Shown here in pieces: positions 61,965 through 64,000 of a stretch of 64,000 nt of DNA. This DNA comes from Acidobacteriota bacterium (GTDB lineage: Bacteria; Acidobacteriota; Vicinamibacteria; Vicinamibacterales; JAKQTR01), in contig JAKQTR010000041.1 of the NCBI GenBank assembly GCA_029562975.1, positions 248,001 through 312,000 on the forward strand. Direction: 5' to 3'. Position numbers and translations under genes: made by a program. Below the pieces are notes generated by a model that saw only the letters and a list, made by a program, of their open reading frames with translations, was not told the DNA's origin and did not search any database. The first letter of the stretch is position 1. Every line of letters starts with the position of its first letter.

Positions 61965-63467
61965 ATGGAGATGGGAGCCGCGACCGCCCCCGCCGCACCC
62001 GGCCCCGGGGCCGCCAGCGACCGAGACCGGACCCTGCGCAACGTCGGGGAAGTCGTCGCCCAGCGCGGCCTGCACATCCTGGCCGCCGCGCTGTTTGCGG
62101 CCTTCGTCCCGCGCCTGATGGGGCCGGACCGGTTCGGTCGCTTCGCCCTCCTCCTGTCGGTATCGCTGTGGTTCGCGCTGCTCAGCGGCTTCGGCGCCGT
62201 GTCGGTCATGTCGCGCGCCGTCCCGCGCCTGCTCGCCGAGGGCCAGACCCATGCCGTCCGGCGCCTCACGACGAGCCTCATGGCGCTGCGGGCGCTGACC
62301 GGGCCGTTGGCGGCGGCGGGGTGCTTCGCCGTTCTGGCATTCGTCCTGCGGGAGCCGGATCGCGTCGCGAGCGCCCTCGTTGCCCTGGCCGTCGTGGGCC
62401 GGACGATCAACAACGTCGCGTTCTCCCTGTTCCTGGGCCTCAACGACGCCGGGCGGTGGGGGAGGGGCGAACTGCTGCGCCGCTGGCTTACCCTCGCGCT
62501 CGCACCGGCAGGATTCGTCGCGGGAGGCCTGCGGGGCGCGTGCGCGGGCGTCGCCGCCGCCGAGGCCGTGGTGCTGGGCCTCGGTCTCTGGTGGGTCCGG
62601 GCGTACATCGGGCGGGACGCCCTCGACCTGAGCCGCCGCTACCTGTCGCCGTTCCTGCGGGCGGGCAGCGGCTTCGGCGTGGCCGCCGTCCTGGCGGCGA
62701 TCACGCAGCGCAGCGGCGAGGTCATCGTGCGGCTGGCCACCGGCCGCTACGAGGAAGTCGGCTACCTGGGCGCGGCGTATTCGATCTACCTGACCGTGGC
62801 GTTCGTGCTCTGGCACGCCACGTTCGCCTGCCTGCCGTTCATCGTGGGGCTGCTCGGACAAGGCCGCCGCGCCGAGGTGTCGGCGTGGCTGGAGCGGCTG
62901 CTCACCTACGGGGCCATCGCCGCCGCGATCTGCGTCGCGGGCGCTGTCGTCGCCGGCCCGGTCGCCGTGCCGTGGGTGCTGGGCCGGTCGTACGCGCCGG
63001 TCGCGGCGAGCCTCGTGCCGTTGATGGTGGCGATGCTGTTCCACGCGGCGGGAGACGTGGGGCGCCTGCTGGCGCTGGCCGTCGACCCGCCGCGCATCGT
63101 CACGGCGGCCGCGGCGCTGGAACTGGCGGCATTCTGGGGGATCGGACTGCCGCTCGCCGCGCGCGCGGGCAGCGTCGGCGCGGCGATGGCCGCGGTGGCG
63201 GCGGCCGCGCTGTACGCCGCCTTCCTGACGCGGCACGCCAGACGCAGCGTGCGATACTCGCTGGCCGCGGCAGGGCGGGCCGTCGCCCTGGCGGTGGTGT
63301 TCGTGCCGCCGGCGCTCGCGCGAGGTGCCTGGCCGCTGAACGCGGTCCTGCTCGCCGCCGCGCTCGTCGCGTACGCGGTCCTGTTGGTCAGCTGCCGCGT
63401 GGTGACCGCGGGCGAGCTGGCCGAAGTCCGGCGGCTCCTGCTCGGGCGCGCCGCCGCCAGGAGGTGA
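61965..63467 (+). CDS. Oligosaccharide flippase family membrane protein
   Basis: A 500-residue MOP-superfamily protein (Wzx/MATE-like) that would flip a lipid-linked oligosaccharide across the inner membrane. After a short polar N-terminus the first segment is [20 protein letters not shown]. About 12 to 14 hydrophobic helices follow, e.g. [40 protein letters not shown] and [39 protein letters not shown] is a typical loop. ATG 61965 or 61971 are both possible starts. No polysaccharide polymerase or glycosyltransferase is adjacent; the next gene (moaC) starts 2 bp later. Confidence 0.83.
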   Translation: MEMGAATAPAAPGPGAASDRDRTLRNVGEVVAQRGLHILAAALFAAFVPRLMGPDRFGRFALLLSVSLWFALLSGFGAVSVMSRAVPRLLAEGQTHAVRRLTTSLMALRALTGPLAAAGCFAVLAFVLREPDRVASALVALAVVGRTINNVAFSLFLGLNDAGRWGRGELLRRWLTLALAPAGFVAGGLRGACAGVAAAEAVVLGLGLWWVRAYIGRDALDLSRRYLSPFLRAGSGFGVAAVLAAITQRSGEVIVRLATGRYEEVGYLGAAYSIYLTVAFVLWHATFACLPFIVGLLGQGRRAEVSAWLERLLTYGAIAAAICVAGAVVAGPVAVPWVLGRSYAPVAASLVPLMVAMLFHAAGDVGRLLALAVDPPRIVTAAAALELAAFWGIGLPLAARAGSVGAAMAAVAAAALYAAFLTRHARRSVRYSLAAAGRAVALAVVFVPPALARGAWPLNAVLLAAALVAYAVLLVSCRVVTAGELAEVRRLLLGRAAARR

Positions 63468-63468
63468 C

Positions 63469-63978
63469 ATGCCGCGCGGAATCGACGCGCAGGAGCCGCC
63501 CACGGGCGCCCGGCTCACACACGCCGACGCGAAGGGCCGCGCGCGGATGGTGGACGTGAGCGCCAAGCCGGCCACGGTTCGCGAAGCGGTGGCGCGAGGC
63601 TTCGTCAGGCTTGCGCCCTCGACGCTCCGGCTCGTGAGGAGCGGGCGCAGCGCCAAGGGTCATCCGCTCGAAGCCGCACGCCTCGCCGGCATCCTGGCCG
63701 CGAAGAAGACGGCGGACCTCATCCCGTTGTGCCACCCGATCGCCCTGACGCACTGCGACGTCACGCTGAAGCTCGGGCGCCGCGGCTGCGAGATCGAGGC
63801 GCGGACCCGGACGACCGGGCCGACCGGCGTCGAGATGGAGGCCCTGACCGCCGTCGCCGTGGCGGCCCTGACGATCTACGACATGGTCAAGGCGGTCGAC
63901 CGCGGCGCCGTCATCGGCGAGATCCGGCTGATGGAGAAGCGGGGAGGGCGATCGGGCGCCTGGACGCGGAGGGCGTGA
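63469..63978 (+). CDS. moaC: Cyclic pyranopterin monophosphate synthase
   Basis: A 169-residue enzyme of molybdenum cofactor synthesis that makes cPMP from the product of MoaA. AGGAGGTG just before the ATG is a near-perfect ribosome binding site and contains the flippase stop. Conserved parts are [20 protein letters not shown], the active-site loop [20 protein letters not shown] near residue 80, [20 protein letters not shown] and VKAVDRG. The length is normal. It overlaps a further frame starting with GTG at 63975, perhaps another moa gene cut by the window end. Confidence 0.94.
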   Translation: MPRGIDAQEPPTGARLTHADAKGRARMVDVSAKPATVREAVARGFVRLAPSTLRLVRSGRSAKGHPLEAARLAGILAAKKTADLIPLCHPIALTHCDVTLKLGRRGCEIEARTRTTGPTGVEMEALTAVAVAALTIYDMVKAVDRGAVIGEIRLMEKRGGRSGAWTRRA

Positions 63979-64000
63979 GCGTGGACGTGCTCGTCGCGAT
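63975..64000 (+). CDS. Possible start of a further gene, cut by window end
   Basis: A GTG at 63975 overlaps the moaC stop (GTGA) and reads Val-Ser-Val-Asp-Val-Leu-Val-Ala to the window end. Such overlap is the rule for coupled genes in this genome. A molybdopterin gene would fit the context, but eight codons cannot prove it. Confidence 0.3.

Noticed and set aside
59769-63656. A 1295-codon open frame on the minus strand
   Set aside because: It crosses the OPT transporter in another frame and runs antisense to the flippase and moaC. It is a GC-driven shadow without recognisable domains.

Overview
The window is a high-GC bacterial chromosome segment with very dense coding. It most likely comes from an Acidobacteriota genome, perhaps Vicinamibacteria-like. 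The main pointers are a protein of the vWFA-related acidobacterial family (57393-59603), a DUF5916 outer-membrane-type protein, a CarD regulator, and many Tat-exported Gfo/Idh/MocA oxidoreductases beside sugar isomerases. No rRNA, CRISPR, prophage or intact transposase was seen. One tRNA, tRNA-Leu(CAA), is present.

0-3.5 kb: a decaying accessory patch. It holds a 5'-open unknown gene, two radical SAM pseudogenes joined out of frame, and an intact family 2 glycosyltransferase. 3.5-9.2 kb: a DUF362 protein, a TGS-SAD-uridine kinase fusion, a gamma-glutamyltransferase and a PfkB kinase. 9.3-16.8 kb: alanine dehydrogenase, a CoA-transferase, a POT peptide transporter, and a four-gene sodium-pumping decarboxylase of the methylmalonyl-CoA type. 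17-23.7 kb: an extradiol dioxygenase-like protein coupled to an M28 peptidase, then a YtrA-like regulator, ABC transporter, S41 protease and exported-protein operon whose regulator has an abnormal 5' end.

23.8-53.6 kb: a carbohydrate region. A xylulokinase-like kinase is followed by a minus-strand operon of nine genes (25443-41675), most of them overlapping by 4 bp (ATGA). They encode two six-hairpin glycosidases, a GH67-like protein, a heparinase II/III-like lyase, a GH38 alpha-mannosidase, a UroD-like protein, a Gfo/Idh/MocA enzyme, a sugar isomerase and an SSS sodium symporter. Further on lie a Tat Gfo/Idh/MocA enzyme, a Tat hydroxypyruvate-isomerase-like protein, a GH78 rhamnosidase, an M55 D-aminopeptidase, two more Gfo/Idh/MocA enzymes and an aminotransferase. 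There is no SusC/SusD pair. 53.6-64 kb: DUF5916 protein, tRNA-Leu, CarD, vWFA protein, OPT peptide transporter, flippase and MoaC.

Taken together the genes suggest a heterotroph that takes up peptides (POT, OPT, GGT, M28, M55, S41) and complex glycans (GH38, GH78, lyase, SSS symporter), and that may couple decarboxylation to a sodium gradient usable by the SSS symporter. Points of special interest are two related inverted-repeat elements at convergent gene junctions whose ends supply stop codons, several pseudogene remnants (radical SAM twice, S46 peptidase, Tat TIM-barrel), a G-rich tract inside a GntR regulator, and apparently leaderless promoters.
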